Shown: positions 7,839-17,870, numbered from the stretch's first letter. The stretch is 64,000 nucleotides of DNA from Sutterella wadsworthensis (GCF_003315195.1 NZ_QNRV01000008.1:1-64000), one strand, 5' to 3'. Translations and numbers: made by a program. The notes: a model not told the origin generated them from the sequence alone.

Positions 7839-10262
7839 ATGCGCAAACGCAGAAGAACGTGTACCACTATTTATCTGGGCAGCAATGACAAGCGCTTTGA
7901 GTACGTTACCGACGGCAATGTCAAATTGGCTGATTCGGTCACCATTGAGCGTTGGGTTGTGCGCCTCATGGCCTGCACCAAAGCATGGATGCGGTTAGAT
8001 GCCGATGGAATGCGGACGATTCACGGCACGCGTATCGAGGGGCTTCTCAATATCGAACTCCAATGGCTGGCGGAACTCACCAAGGCCCGAACCATCGAAA
8101 GTGAAGCTTTCAGCGTAGATGACGATGACGACGACGATGACGGCGACGACAAACTCAAGCTGCGTCCGCTCACGGCCCGGGCCATCGTCGCTGCTGAAAA
8201 GGATCTCGATAAGCGCTTTGCCGATTTTGAAGTCGCCGGGGAAGCGGTGACATGCGTCTGGGAGGATGAAGATTTTGGTTCGCTCGGAAAAGATATCCCG
8301 CAGCGCTTGAAGCAGCTGGGCTTTAAACGCACGGCACCGCGGGCGCTCGAATTCTGCCGAAAATTGGTCTTCGGCAATGGCGATATCTCAACAGCGGAGG
8401 CGTCTGCGGAGGACATGGTTGCCGGGCTGCCTTCCACTTTCGGCCGGAACATCCGTCTCATTGCCGAAGCTTTTGATCTGACCCGTGATGAGCTTGAAAC
8501 GCTGGCCTTTCTGGCGGTCGTCAAACATTTTGCCGGACTGCGCTCTATTTGCAATGCCTATGACTATGAGCGCCGCGGACTTGACTTGGTGGTTGAAGTG
8601 CTTTCGGCCGCATTCGGCCGCAAAGTCAGCAAAACTGTTTTTTCAAAATCGAAAACATTGTGGAATACCGGACTGATCAGCGGCATTAACAGCAGGACCC
8701 CGGATTTTGAAGATCAGATTAGCTTTCTCGATGACGGGGATTTGCTCGACACCATCTTTACGATTCCGCAGACGCTCGAGGAGATGTTTGCGCATGCCGT
8801 CACCGCGGCGCCGCAGTCCATCTTGACGCTCAAGGACTTCAGCCATCAGCCGGAAATTGAATCCTACCTGCTGCCCTACCTTAAAAAAGCTTTGGCAGAG
8901 CATCGGCAGGGCGTCAACGTGCTCCTTTACGGTCCCCCGGGAACGGGCAAAACGGAGCTCGCTCGCCTGCTGGCCAAAGAAACGGGGTCGGCGCTCTTTG
9001 AAGTGAGTCCCAAAAGCGGGCCGGACAACGGTTATCGCAGCGACAAAAACAATCGCCTGACGCGGTGGCACTGCGGGGAACGACTCTTTGCCAACACGTC
9101 TCATACGATGCTTCTGCTCGATGAGGCTGATGACGTTTGCAATGCAGGACTCATTTCCGTCTTCGGCATGGCAACGACCGCCCGCACCAATAAAGCTGAG
9201 CTCAATAAGACGCTCGAGACTGCACCGGTGCCTACGATTTGGGCGTGCAATTCCACCGAGTCCATGGATCCCGCTCTGATGCGCCGATTCGATGTGGTGC
9301 TCGAAATTCCGATTCCGCCCGAAAGCGTGCGCCGGCGCATCTGCCGCAAGGCGTTTGACGGCGCCGTGTCAGAACACTTCATTGACCGCTGCGCGGCCTG
9401 CGAAGAACTGTCACCCGGCGTTGCCGCCAGAACGGCCGGCGTAGTGAAGACTTTGTCGGGCGAGGTGGATGCGGATGAAACAGCTGAAAAACTCATTAAC
9501 GCTACCCTCATGGCGCAGTTCGGCAAGGAGCTCCCCGCAGCCTTAAACAATGTGTCAGACATGTACAGCACTGCGTTTGTCAATACCGACGCTGATCTTG
9601 ACGCCATCGCAGAGGGACTTAAACGCACCCGTTCGGGGCGGCTTTGCCTCTACGGGGCGCCCGGGACAGGCAAGTCCGAGTATGTCCGGTGGCTGGCAGC
9701 CCGTCTGGATATGCCGCTCGTGATTAAACGCGCGAGCGACCTCTTGTCGCCCTATGTCGGCATGACGGAAAAGCTCATTGCCGCCGCGTTTCACAGTGCT
9801 CGCCAGCAGGGGGCGGTGCTCCTCATTGACGAAGCCGACTCGTTCCTTCAGGACCGAGCGAACGCTCGGGCTTCCTGGGAAGTGTCTCAGGTCAATGAGC
9901 TCCTCACCCAAATGGAAAGTTTCCCCGGCATCTTCTGCGCCACGACGAATCTCTTCAAAGAGATCGACCGTGCTTCGCTGCGCCGCTTTGATCTGAAGGC
10001 CGAATTTCGTCCCATGACGACGAAGCAGACGGTTGAATTTGCGAAATGCTGCGCGGGAAAGCTTGCTCTTGGTGAAATCAGTGCCGCGGATCTTGCCCGG
10101 CTCGAGCGGCTCGACGGACTGACCCCGGGCGATTTTGCCGCGGTTCGCCGCGGCGGGCGGTTTAATCCATTAAAGAACACGGCCGATTTCGTGACTCGGC
10201 TCGAGGGCGAAGTTGAGATGAAGGAGGAGGGCCGCAAGAAGCCGCAAATCGGTTTCTACTAA
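7839..10262 (+). CDS. Tandem AAA+ ATPase with acidic linker, unknown role
   Basis: The 807-residue protein has two AAA+ modules. The first has Walker A GPPGTGKTE at residues 365-373 and Walker B LLLDEADD near 424. The second has Walker A GAPGTGKSE at 606-614 and Walker B LLIDEADSF near 661. The second module also has LRRFD arginine-finger-type residues and looks like a classic Cdc48/spastin-type AAA domain. An N-terminal region of ~350 residues has a run of eight aspartates near residue 94 and no recognised domain. The start has a good GGAAGG site. No protease or nuclease domain is attached, so it is probably a protein unfoldase or remodeller. It faces the SNF2 helicase across a shared promoter region, which suggests related jobs, but the client is unknown. 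Confidence 0.85.
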   Translation: MRKRRRTCTTIYLGSNDKRFEYVTDGNVKLADSVTIERWVVRLMACTKAWMRLDADGMRTIHGTRIEGLLNIELQWLAELTKARTIESEAFSVDDDDDDDDGDDKLKLRPLTARAIVAAEKDLDKRFADFEVAGEAVTCVWEDEDFGSLGKDIPQRLKQLGFKRTAPRALEFCRKLVFGNGDISTAEASAEDMVAGLPSTFGRNIRLIAEAFDLTRDELETLAFLAVVKHFAGLRSICNAYDYERRGLDLVVEVLSAAFGRKVSKTVFSKSKTLWNTGLISGINSRTPDFEDQISFLDDGDLLDTIFTIPQTLEEMFAHAVTAAPQSILTLKDFSHQPEIESYLLPYLKKALAEHRQGVNVLLYGPPGTGKTELARLLAKETGSALFEVSPKSGPDNGYRSDKNNRLTRWHCGERLFANTSHTMLLLDEADDVCNAGLISVFGMATTARTNKAELNKTLETAPVPTIWACNSTESMDPALMRRFDVVLEIPIPPESVRRRICRKAFDGAVSEHFIDRCAACEELSPGVAARTAGVVKTLSGEVDADETAEKLINATLMAQFGKELPAALNNVSDMYSTAFVNTDADLDAIAEGLKRTRSGRLCLYGAPGTGKSEYVRWLAARLDMPLVIKRASDLLSPYVGMTEKLIAAAFHSARQQGAVLLIDEADSFLQDRANARASWEVSQVNELLTQMESFPGIFCATTNLFKEIDRASLRRFDLKAEFRPMTTKQTVEFAKCCAGKLALGEISAADLARLERLDGLTPGDFAAVRRGGRFNPLKNTADFVTRLEGEVEMKEEGRKKPQIGFY

Positions 10263-10333
10263 TAATGGATGGACTGCAAGAGGGGATTACACAATGTAAC
10301 AAATATTAATAAATGCGGCTGGGAATGATTCGT

Positions 10334-10352
10334 ATTTGTGATAATAACATTC
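10334..10352 (+). promoter_or_regulatory. Possible weak Fur box upstream of the siderophore receptor
   Basis: ATTTGTGATAATAACATTC agrees with the 19-base Fur consensus at about 11 positions and has a good TGATAAT centre. It lies about 80 bases before the receptor start. The match is much weaker than the one at 28530-28548, so iron control here is only suggested. Confidence 0.3.
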
Positions 10353-10430
10353 AGTTACGTTTGTATTCGGGATTGTATGCATTCGCAGTCCCGAATGAAA
10401 TCCCTCGAACTATCAGCAAACTACAACATC

Positions 10431-12650
10431 ATGCCTGTCCGTTATCAGACACTCTCAAAATCTGCTCTCGCCGCAGCAGTTGCAGCTGCCTGTGTTTCTT
10501 TTCCCGCATGGGCTGAGGAAGATCCGGTCGACCTCGGCGCCGTCACGATCACTGCCACTGACATCAGTACCCGAACCGAACGCAATTCGACCTATAAGTC
10601 ATCTGCCATGAGTACGACTACCGGGCTGGCGCTGTCGCCTCGGGAAACACCGCAGTCGGTTTCCAACGTCACGATGACCCGAATCGAGGATGAGGGGATT
10701 ACGGACATGAGTGAAGCCATGCGCAAAACCACCGGCATCACCGTTATTCAGAATTCCGGTACGACTCGCTTTCTCTCGCGCGGTTTTTATGTCGACCAGA
10801 TTCAGGAAGACGGCGTTTCGTCCACAGTGAGCGGCGGCGCCAGCGGGAACCCATACCGCGACGCCCAATCGCTCACCGATCTGGCGATTTATGACCACAT
10901 TGAAGTGGTCCGCGGACCGACGGGACTGACGCAGTCAAACGGAGAACCCGGCGGCACTATCAATGCAGTCCGCAAACGTCCGACAGCAGATTTTCAGGCT
11001 TCGGCGAGCGCCGAAGTCGGGAGCTGGGATACCTATCGTACCGTGGGCGACATCTCCGGAAGTCTCAATGAGGCTCAGACGCTTCGCGGCCGCTTTGTCG
11101 GCATCCTCAGCAAAAAAGGCTCCTTCAAAGATGATGTGGGCGAGCAGTCCGGCACGGTGTACGGCATTCTTGAAGCCGACATTGATGAAAACACCTTGGT
11201 GACCTTCGGCGCCATTTATCAGAAGAAATCCGAAACCCCCGATTTTTTCGGACTTCCGCTCGACGTTAACGGGAATTCACTCAACCTTCCGAAGGAAACG
11301 TATCTGGGGCTGGACTGGACAAAGAGCCACTACAACAAAACCAATCTTTTCGCCGAATTGGAGCACTACTTCAATGACGAGTGGCGCATTGTCGCCAAAG
11401 CAAATTATCTGCGCTACGACTCTGACACCGTTCTCGGGGCGCTTGTCGGTCCCGCTGCAGGCTGTGATCCCGAGCATCCGTTGGGCCAAATGAATAATCA
11501 TCAAAATTATGACAATTCCGGATGGCAGGCAGCCGGGGTCCTCAATGTGAACGGCGTCTATCCGCTTTTCGGGCGCAAACATGATGTGTTTCTTACTGCC
11601 AACCTGAATCGAGAACACAGTGATTCAACCTGGCGGCGAGTTTGGGACGACACTCCTTTTGACATCACGGATTTCACCGGCAGCGAAATTGCGGAACCCG
11701 ATTGGGGCAACGATTCAATTCTCAAGAATCGTACAAGCTACGACGCGGATCGAACCGATCTGGGTCTGCTGCTCGGCACCCGCTACAACCTGACGGACGA
11801 GTGGCACATTATTGCCGGCGCCCGTTATGCCAAATTCAAGTCGCGCGGGCACACATACTGGCAGATTTGGAATGGCAAGCCGGATCCCGACGGTACAACA
11901 ACTTCCGAACAAACCACAACCCACCTGACGCCGTACGGCGGCGTCACATGGGATTTCGCCAAATCCTCGAGTCTGTATTTCAGCTACACCGAAATCTTCA
12001 AGCCTCAGTCGGATCGTGATGCTTCCGGAAACTTTCTCGATCCTTTGGTCGGCGAAAACTATGAACTCGGGCTGAAGTCCGAGTGGTTTGACCGCAAGCT
12101 CAACACCTCGATTGCGATCTTTCATTTGTCGCAGAAAAACCGCGCGTATTACCCCGATCCGAAGAGCGACATTGCCATTGCGCTCGGCGAAGTCGTGAGC
12201 CGCGGCGTAGAGCTTGAAGCCAGCGGGGAAATTCTGCCCGGCTGGAATGTTTTTGCCGGATACACCTTCAACACTTCATCATACGAACATGATCCTTCTA
12301 AAGAAGGCGACACCTACAGTCCCTATACAGCCAAACACATTCTGAGGGCTTATACGACCTTTGAGCTCCCCGGACCGGCCTACCGCTGGACGGTCGGGGC
12401 CGGCGCGCAGGTTCAAAGCCGAACCAAAAACACGATTAACAAATACCCCTACACGCTGGAGCAGGGCGGCTTTGTTGTTTACGACGCTTCGGTCCACTAC
12501 AAAATCACCGACAAGATCAAAGCAAGCTTCATCGTCAACAATATCTTTGACCGTCGGTATTTTCTCAACGTGAACAACCGCGCCCTCAGCATGAACAGCT
12601 ATTACGGTGATCCGCGCAATTTCCTGCTGCGCATCTCGGCCGAATACTGA
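10431..12650 (+). CDS. TonB-dependent siderophore receptor (FhuE/FpvA-like)
   Basis: A signal peptide (SALAAAVAAACVSFPAWA, cut before EEDPVD) precedes a TonB-box-like stretch (GAVTITAT). The plug domain follows, with RETPQSVSNVTMTRIEDEG and the R-G-F motif SRGFYVDQIQEDGV that is characteristic of hydroxamate/ferric-siderophore receptors. The rest is a 22-strand barrel ending NFLLRISAEY. At 739 residues it is of normal length without an N-terminal signalling (STN) domain, so it is unlikely to drive its own sigma/anti-sigma pathway. The start at ATG 10431 is chosen for the signal peptide; ATG 10395 is an alternative. Neither has a strong ribosome-binding site. A YddA-type ABC protein follows 91 bases downstream and is probably functionally linked. 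Confidence 0.85.
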   Translation: MPVRYQTLSKSALAAAVAAACVSFPAWAEEDPVDLGAVTITATDISTRTERNSTYKSSAMSTTTGLALSPRETPQSVSNVTMTRIEDEGITDMSEAMRKTTGITVIQNSGTTRFLSRGFYVDQIQEDGVSSTVSGGASGNPYRDAQSLTDLAIYDHIEVVRGPTGLTQSNGEPGGTINAVRKRPTADFQASASAEVGSWDTYRTVGDISGSLNEAQTLRGRFVGILSKKGSFKDDVGEQSGTVYGILEADIDENTLVTFGAIYQKKSETPDFFGLPLDVNGNSLNLPKETYLGLDWTKSHYNKTNLFAELEHYFNDEWRIVAKANYLRYDSDTVLGALVGPAAGCDPEHPLGQMNNHQNYDNSGWQAAGVLNVNGVYPLFGRKHDVFLTANLNREHSDSTWRRVWDDTPFDITDFTGSEIAEPDWGNDSILKNRTSYDADRTDLGLLLGTRYNLTDEWHIIAGARYAKFKSRGHTYWQIWNGKPDPDGTTTSEQTTTHLTPYGGVTWDFAKSSSLYFSYTEIFKPQSDRDASGNFLDPLVGENYELGLKSEWFDRKLNTSIAIFHLSQKNRAYYPDPKSDIAIALGEVVSRGVELEASGEILPGWNVFAGYTFNTSSYEHDPSKEGDTYSPYTAKHILRAYTTFELPGPAYRWTVGAGAQVQSRTKNTINKYPYTLEQGGFVVYDASVHYKITDKIKASFIVNNIFDRRYFLNVNNRALSMNSYYGDPRNFLLRISAEY

Positions 12651-12741
12651 TGAACCCTCCCGCCTAGGGGACCAGAGCCCGTTATCCAATAAGGATTGCG
12701 GGCTCAGCGTGTTCCCAGCAACCGTCACCCGCCCTTCGTTT

Positions 12742-14412
12742 ATGAATCTGCTGCGCAACTTTTACCGACTCGCCGCTCCGTTCTGGCTCACGCGTCAAAG
12801 CTGGAAAGCCTGGCTGGCTTTGGGATCTGCGATTGCATGCTCGCTCTTATTTGTTCAGGTCGTCGTCCTGGTGGCGCGATGGCAGAAGGCCTTTTTCGAT
12901 GCCTTGTCCAATTTCGGCGCCAAGGAAATCCCTCAGCTGCTCCTTGAATATCTCCTTTACCTCGCGGCAATGACGGCGCTCATTGTCATTGGCAACTGGA
13001 TTCTCAAGCGGCTCAAGTTTGCCTGGCGTGAGCACATGACCGTTGCGTTCGAACGCCGCTGGCTTTCTGAACATCGTCAGTATCGTCTGCAGCTCTCTGG
13101 AGAACCGGACAATCCCGATCAGCGAATTGCCGAGGACTTGTGGCTGCTCTCGGAACTGACGCTCAATCTCGTCAAAAGTTTCTGTCAGACCATGGCGCGT
13201 CTCATTTCGTTTATCGGACTGCTGTGGGCTGCCTCAGGCGTACAGAAAGCCGTCATCGGCGGAGTGGAAATAGAAATTTCCGGTTATCTCGTCTGGTGCG
13301 CTCTCGGTTTTTCCGTCGTCTCTACTTTGCTGATGCACTGGGTCGGCAATCCCTTGCGGGCGCTTAATGTGACGCGTCAGCATACGGAAGCGGACTACCG
13401 TTCTGCATTGCTGCTCATTCGAGAAAATGCTGCCGAGATCGCCTTTATGAACGGAGAAGAGACGGACCGCATGAGGCTGCGGGACGCGTTCCGGCATATT
13501 CGAAAGAATTGGCGCGCGCTGATTAAGCGGGAAGTGAAGGTCGAAACTTTTACGGCGCTGCAAATGCGGCTGACGTGGTTCATTCCCATCGCTGCAACCC
13601 TGCCGCTCTACCTGCAGAAAAGCATCACGCTCGGCGGCATGATGCAGGCTCAGACGGCATTTTCAAATGTGGTCGACGGATTCGATTGGTTCATCAACTC
13701 CTACCGCAATCTGATTCTGCTGGCCGCTGTTGTGGATCGTCTGTCCGGGTTCCAAAGCGCTATGGATAAATTGCCGGAGGCGCCCGAAAGCGAACGTGTT
13801 GATGACGCCGTGCTGAAGCTTGAAAATGTCACGCTCATGAGACCGAATGCGGGCGTCCTCGCCGCCGGCATTCAAGGCGAATTCCGCCGCCCCGGCTGGG
13901 TGCGGATCAGCGGGCCGAGCGGCACCGGCAAAACGACGCTTTTGCGAAGCATCGCCGGCCTGTGGCCTTGGCGTACCGGGAAAATCACGCTCTCGCGCGG
14001 CGCCTTTTTTGTTCCCCAGAAACCCTACCTGCCTAAAGGCACGCTGAGATCCGTTCTGAGTTACCCGAACCCTAAGGTGAAGAACGGCGCTGAGCTCAAG
14101 CGCGTATTAAGGCTGGTTGGTCTCCCTCAGCTCGAGAACGAACTCGACAAGCCCATGGATTGGGGCAAACGGCTTTCCGGCGGCGAAACACAAAGAGTGT
14201 CCGCAGCGCGGGTGCTTTTGTGCCGGCCCAAAATGGTTTTTCTCGACGAACCGACTGGTCAGCTCGACTCACGCTCAGCAGAGGCACTTTTGCGGGTGCT
14301 TCAGAGTGAACTCCCGGATACGCACTTTTTTGTCATTGCGCATCAGAATGAGGTCGATCAATTAGGCGCTCGAACGTTTGAACTTCATCCTGCAGCGGGT
14401 GCTGCCGGTTAA
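12742..14412 (+). CDS. SbmA/BacA-YddA-type ABC transporter (membrane domain fused to ATPase)
   Basis: The 556-residue half-transporter has an SbmA/BacA-like membrane domain (residues ~1-340, with WREHMTVAFERRWLS and GEPDNPDQRIAED) fused to an ATPase: Walker A GPSGTGKTT at 391-399, LSGGETQRV signature, Walker B MVFLDEPTGQLD. The family includes E. coli YddA and mycobacterial Rv1819c, an exporter-fold protein known to import cobalamin and other hydrophilic molecules. It lies directly behind a TonB-dependent receptor, which suggests it moves the same cargo over the inner membrane. A hairpin in the gap (GAGCCCG near 12674 with CGGGCTC near 12699) lacks a T run and may tune expression. A close parallel pair lies at 24589-28481. 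The start is tentative because no ribosome-binding site is evident. Confidence 0.8.
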   Translation: MNLLRNFYRLAAPFWLTRQSWKAWLALGSAIACSLLFVQVVVLVARWQKAFFDALSNFGAKEIPQLLLEYLLYLAAMTALIVIGNWILKRLKFAWREHMTVAFERRWLSEHRQYRLQLSGEPDNPDQRIAEDLWLLSELTLNLVKSFCQTMARLISFIGLLWAASGVQKAVIGGVEIEISGYLVWCALGFSVVSTLLMHWVGNPLRALNVTRQHTEADYRSALLLIRENAAEIAFMNGEETDRMRLRDAFRHIRKNWRALIKREVKVETFTALQMRLTWFIPIAATLPLYLQKSITLGGMMQAQTAFSNVVDGFDWFINSYRNLILLAAVVDRLSGFQSAMDKLPEAPESERVDDAVLKLENVTLMRPNAGVLAAGIQGEFRRPGWVRISGPSGTGKTTLLRSIAGLWPWRTGKITLSRGAFFVPQKPYLPKGTLRSVLSYPNPKVKNGAELKRVLRLVGLPQLENELDKPMDWGKRLSGGETQRVSAARVLLCRPKMVFLDEPTGQLDSRSAEALLRVLQSELPDTHFFVIAHQNEVDQLGARTFELHPAAGAAG

Positions 14413-14444
14413 ATGAAACAACTGCAGGGACGCGAAATGAAATT

Positions 14445-14486
14445 GGGGCGCCCCGAAGGATGCCTTCGAGCCGCCCCAGTTTTTTT
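14445..14486 (+). terminator. Rho-independent terminator after the receptor/ABC pair
   Basis: GGGGCG (14445-14450) pairs with CGCCCC (14472-14477), enclosing an inner CGAAGG/CCTTCG helix (14454-14459/14463-14468). Seven T follow at 14480-14486. It ends the plus-strand transcript in front of the convergent AEC gene. Confidence 0.85.
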
Positions 14487-14510
14487 GGAATCAGGAAGCT
14501 TCTGATCAGA

Positions 14511-15425
14511 TCACATCAGGTAAATCGCGGTCGACATGCAGATGATTGCCATCGCAACGGAGAGCGAATTCAAATTAGCCGCTTTGCCAAGATCTCCCTC
14601 AAGGGCTGCGGTGTAAATCAGGTTCATGGCCGGAACCGGCGCAAAGGCAACCAGCACCATGGCTCGGCGAACGTCGTAATCCCAAGGCAGGCAGTACCAG
14701 AAAAAGAGTGCGAGCCCCACCTGAATCACCAGACGCACGGCGAGGATCTTCAGAATGTAAAGAAGATCCTTGAATGTCACCGACAAATTGATCGATTCGC
14801 CGATCATGATCATGCAGAGGAACGTGTTGGCGGCAGCGCCGAACCCTGTAACGGTGGTAACCACTTCGGGCAGTTTGATCTCCAAGAGGCAAAGCACCAC
14901 CATAAAGAGGAAAGCGACGATCGGTCCGGAGTGGAGGAGGTTGTAGCAAATGCGCTTAGCCATTGAAAGCCAGGACGTTTTCGAACGCATGCTTTCAATG
15001 ATTGCGTAGGTGCCGCCCGCGGCCATCACCGCGTTGCCGACGTCGGCCATTAAGGTCGTCACCAGTCCGCTCGTCGGGAGAAACGCCTGAACATAGGGCA
15101 CGGCAAAAGGTCCGATCGAGAGGCCGCAGGTATTGAGCCGGCGAAAATCCCGTTCATCTTTATCCGCAGCACGTATCGTCCAAAGAAAGGCCACAATGAG
15201 AAAGGCGATGTTGGCGAGAAAGCCAAGGAGCGCAATCAAGGCCATTTCGCCGCCGATGGTTGTGCCGTTAAGTCCCGTAATGGTTGTGCAGGGCAGCGTC
15301 ACAAACATCACCAAGCCGCTGATTGCCTGAAAAGCCTCGGGCTTTAAGACGTTGAATTTTCGCAGACACCAACCGAGCGTAATGAAGGAGATAAAGGCAA
15401 CGACCTTATAAAAACTCGGATCCAT
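14511..15425 (-). CDS. AEC-family (auxin efflux carrier-type) transporter
   Basis: The 304-residue protein has about ten membrane segments and the family's two-part layout: SFITLGWCLRKFNVL at the N-terminus and a second repeat from about residue 160. The PCTTITGLNG and GPFAVPYVQAFLPT stretches resemble bacterial AEC carriers that move malate, malonate or other organic anions. Substrate is not assignable. The start at 15425 is chosen because the next ~65 upstream codons are hydrophilic and unlike the family; it lacks a clear ribosome-binding site. It is monocistronic, convergent with the YddA-type gene, with htpG upstream on the same strand but separated by a terminator. Confidence 0.75.
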   Translation of the reverse strand: MDPSFYKVVAFISFITLGWCLRKFNVLKPEAFQAISGLVMFVTLPCTTITGLNGTTIGGEMALIALLGFLANIAFLIVAFLWTIRAADKDERDFRRLNTCGLSIGPFAVPYVQAFLPTSGLVTTLMADVGNAVMAAGGTYAIIESMRSKTSWLSMAKRICYNLLHSGPIVAFLFMVVLCLLEIKLPEVVTTVTGFGAAANTFLCMIMIGESINLSVTFKDLLYILKILAVRLVIQVGLALFFWYCLPWDYDVRRAMVLVAFAPVPAMNLIYTAALEGDLGKAANLNSLSVAMAIICMSTAIYLM

Positions 15426-15686
15426 GATGACGACAGTGAGCGCGCGCAGGCGCTTCGAAGAAACTAGCGGTGAGTGACAACAAACACTGAAGCGGCTTGG
15501 GTCAAGCACCGTGCCCCACGCTTTCAGCATCTCAAACTTAAGCGCATCATTATCGGCGTTTCTGCGCTCTTTTGCCTCATTCCGCCGGAGGAGGTCCGAT
15601 TGACGCTGGTCACACAGCAGCATCGGCCGGAATACTGAAGCCGCCGCTAGAACGCTTGCAAAACAAACGGCTCACGTCCCAAAGCG
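15426..15686. other. Intergenic region upstream of the AEC carrier
   Basis: This stretch lies between the AEC start and the htpG terminator and has no gene I can support. It should carry the AEC promoter, but no clear -35/-10 pair was found. Confidence 0.35.
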
Positions 15687-15719
15687 CAAAAACCTCCGCA
15701 GAAAGGAGTCTGCGGAGGT
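15687..15719 (-). terminator. Rho-independent terminator of htpG
   Basis: ACCTCCGCAGA (15692-15702) and TCTGCGGAGGT (15709-15719) form a perfect 11-bp stem. Read on the minus strand it is followed by TTTTTGC. It lies 70 bases beyond the htpG stop codon. Confidence 0.85.
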
Positions 15720-15789
15720 CTCTTTGAACGAGCACGAATGAGTGTTAAACCTTATCCGTGCCGATTCACTGCTCGAACCGTGCCGGCGG

Positions 15790-17670
15790 TCAGCTCAGCA
15801 GCAAAGCGTTCAGCCGCTTGAGGAACCCTGACGGGTCTTTAAGCGACCCTTCTTCAGCGAGGAGCGCCTGATCGAGGAGCACTGCAGCCCATTCGCTGAA
15901 TTTCGCCGGATCCGTTTCCTTGAGGGCCTTCTGCACCAGCGGATTTTCCACGTTGACTTCCAGCGTGTACTTTTCTTCCGGCACCGTCTGACCGGCGGCT
16001 TCGAGCATGCGGCGCATCTGCTGCGTGAGCATCTGATCGTGAGCGCCGACCACGCATGTGGCGGAGTCCACCAGACGAGCAGAGGCCTTCACGTCGGCAA
16101 CACGGTCGCCGAGCGCGGCCTTAAAGCGCGCTACCGCAGCGTCTTCATCCGCTTTCGAAGTTTCAACGGCCTGTTCAGCTTCGCCGTCCTTCGTTTTGAT
16201 GTCGCCGAGCTCGAGGTCAGCTGCCGTCGCGGAGATGAATTTCTTTCCTTCGAATTCGGTGAGTGAACCCATCATCCACTCATCGATGCGGTCCCAAAGG
16301 AGGAGCACCTCAACGTTCTTTTTCTTGAGCCCCTCAAGATAGGGCGAGCCCATCGCCGCTTCGCGGCTGCCCGCGATCAGGTAGTAGATCGCTTTCTGAC
16401 CTTCGGGCATGCGCTCAAGGTACTGTTTGAGCGTGACGTTTTCGCTGCCCTCCGACGCAGTTGACGCGAAGCGCAGAAGCTTAAGCACAGCTTCGCGGTT
16501 GTCCGGATCTTCAACAACGCCTTCCTTCAACACGCGTCCGAACTGCGTCCAGAACGTGATCTCTTTCTCTCCCTCGAGTTTTTCAAACATCGAGAGGCAG
16601 CGCTTGGTCAGTGCTTTCTTCAGTTTGGCAGCCGTGCGGCTTTCCTGCAGCAGTTCGCGTGAAACGTTGAGCGGCAGATCGTTCGTATCAACGAGGCCCT
16701 TGACGAAACGGAGGTAATTGGGAAGGAACGCTTCAGCACGGTCCATGATGAACACGCGTTCTACGAAGAGCTTCAGCCCCTTTTGCACATCGCGGTTATA
16801 AAGATCATAGGGCGCCGTCGACGGGCAGAAGAGGAGCGACGTGTATTCAAGGTCGCCTTCCACGCGGTTGTGTGCCCAGCAGAGCGGATCCTGCCAGTCG
16901 TGCGTCAGGTGCTTATAGAATTCTTTGTATTGATCATCGGTCACATCTTTGGGCGGAAGCGTCCAAAGCGCCTTGGCGTCATTCACTTGAACCCATTCCG
17001 TCGTCTCGGGTTCGCCTTCTTTTTCAGCGGGCTTCGTTTCAAAGAGGTAGACGGGGACCGAAATATGGTCAGAGTACTTCGTGATCGTTTCGCGAAGCGT
17101 CCAAGGCATGAGGAATGTCTCTTCGTCCTTCTTCATGTGAAGAATGACGTCGGTGCCGCGTTCAGCACGGGTTGTGAGTTCGCTCGTGAAGGTGCCCGAA
17201 CCGTCGGATTCCCACTTCACCGCTTCGTTTTCGGCCGCGCCGGCAGCACGAGATACGACCGTTACTTTGTCGGCCACGATAAAGGCCGAGTAAAAGCCCA
17301 CGCCGAACTGTCCGATCTGCTGCGCATCCTTGGCCTGATCAGCGGAAAGGTGCTCGAGAAAGTCTTCCGTGCCGGACTGCGCAATCGTGCCGAGATGCTG
17401 GTTGGCCTGTTCGAGCGTCATGCCGATGCCGTTGTCGGAAATGGTGAGCGTGCCGGCCTCTTTGTCAGCACGGATTCGGACGGCAAAAGCAGGATCGCCC
17501 TGAAGGAGTTCAGGGTGCGAAATGGATTCAAACCGCAGCTTATCGATGGCGTCAGACGCGTTCGAGACAAGCTCGCGCAGAAACACCTCTTTGTTGGAGT
17601 AGAGCGAGTTGGCGAGGAGCTTAAGGAGCTTGCTCACCTTGGTTTGAAAAGCATGAACTTCTGCAGCCAT
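15790..17670 (-). CDS. htpG: Molecular chaperone HtpG (bacterial Hsp90)
   Basis: The product is 626 residues, the normal HtpG length. The GHKL ATPase domain is at the N-terminus: LYSNKEVFLRELVSNASDAI with the catalytic Glu and ATP-binding Asn, ISDNGIGMT, and QFGVGFYSAFIVADKV as the lid/G-loop. The middle domain contains WTQFGRVLKEGVVEDPDNRE and RELLQESRTAAKLKKAL. The C-terminal dimerisation domain ends in LNALLLS. It acts as an ATP-dependent dimeric chaperone in the cytoplasm. The start at 17670 (MAAEVHAF) fits the family; 15 extra upstream codons are basic and unlikely. No heat-shock promoter was identified. It has its own terminator. Confidence 0.95.
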   Translation of the reverse strand: MAAEVHAFQTKVSKLLKLLANSLYSNKEVFLRELVSNASDAIDKLRFESISHPELLQGDPAFAVRIRADKEAGTLTISDNGIGMTLEQANQHLGTIAQSGTEDFLEHLSADQAKDAQQIGQFGVGFYSAFIVADKVTVVSRAAGAAENEAVKWESDGSGTFTSELTTRAERGTDVILHMKKDEETFLMPWTLRETITKYSDHISVPVYLFETKPAEKEGEPETTEWVQVNDAKALWTLPPKDVTDDQYKEFYKHLTHDWQDPLCWAHNRVEGDLEYTSLLFCPSTAPYDLYNRDVQKGLKLFVERVFIMDRAEAFLPNYLRFVKGLVDTNDLPLNVSRELLQESRTAAKLKKALTKRCLSMFEKLEGEKEITFWTQFGRVLKEGVVEDPDNREAVLKLLRFASTASEGSENVTLKQYLERMPEGQKAIYYLIAGSREAAMGSPYLEGLKKKNVEVLLLWDRIDEWMMGSLTEFEGKKFISATAADLELGDIKTKDGEAEQAVETSKADEDAAVARFKAALGDRVADVKASARLVDSATCVVGAHDQMLTQQMRRMLEAAGQTVPEEKYTLEVNVENPLVQKALKETDPAKFSEWAAVLLDQALLAEEGSLKDPSGFLKRLNALLLS

Positions 17671-17870
17671 TTTCTTCTTGTATCTCCGAAAAATGCTTTT
17701 GGGCGGGCTTCTCATGTATTCACGTCCTCACGCAGAGCGCCGAAAAGCCCGATCAATAGGGGCTATATGGGGACGGCTTCTTGATTTTCAAGTCCTGCGG
17801 CATAGAGATGCTGCGCTGTTCGGTCAGGGCGCATGGAAAAGAAGGCAGCGCTTCAGAAAAACGCCGTTCG

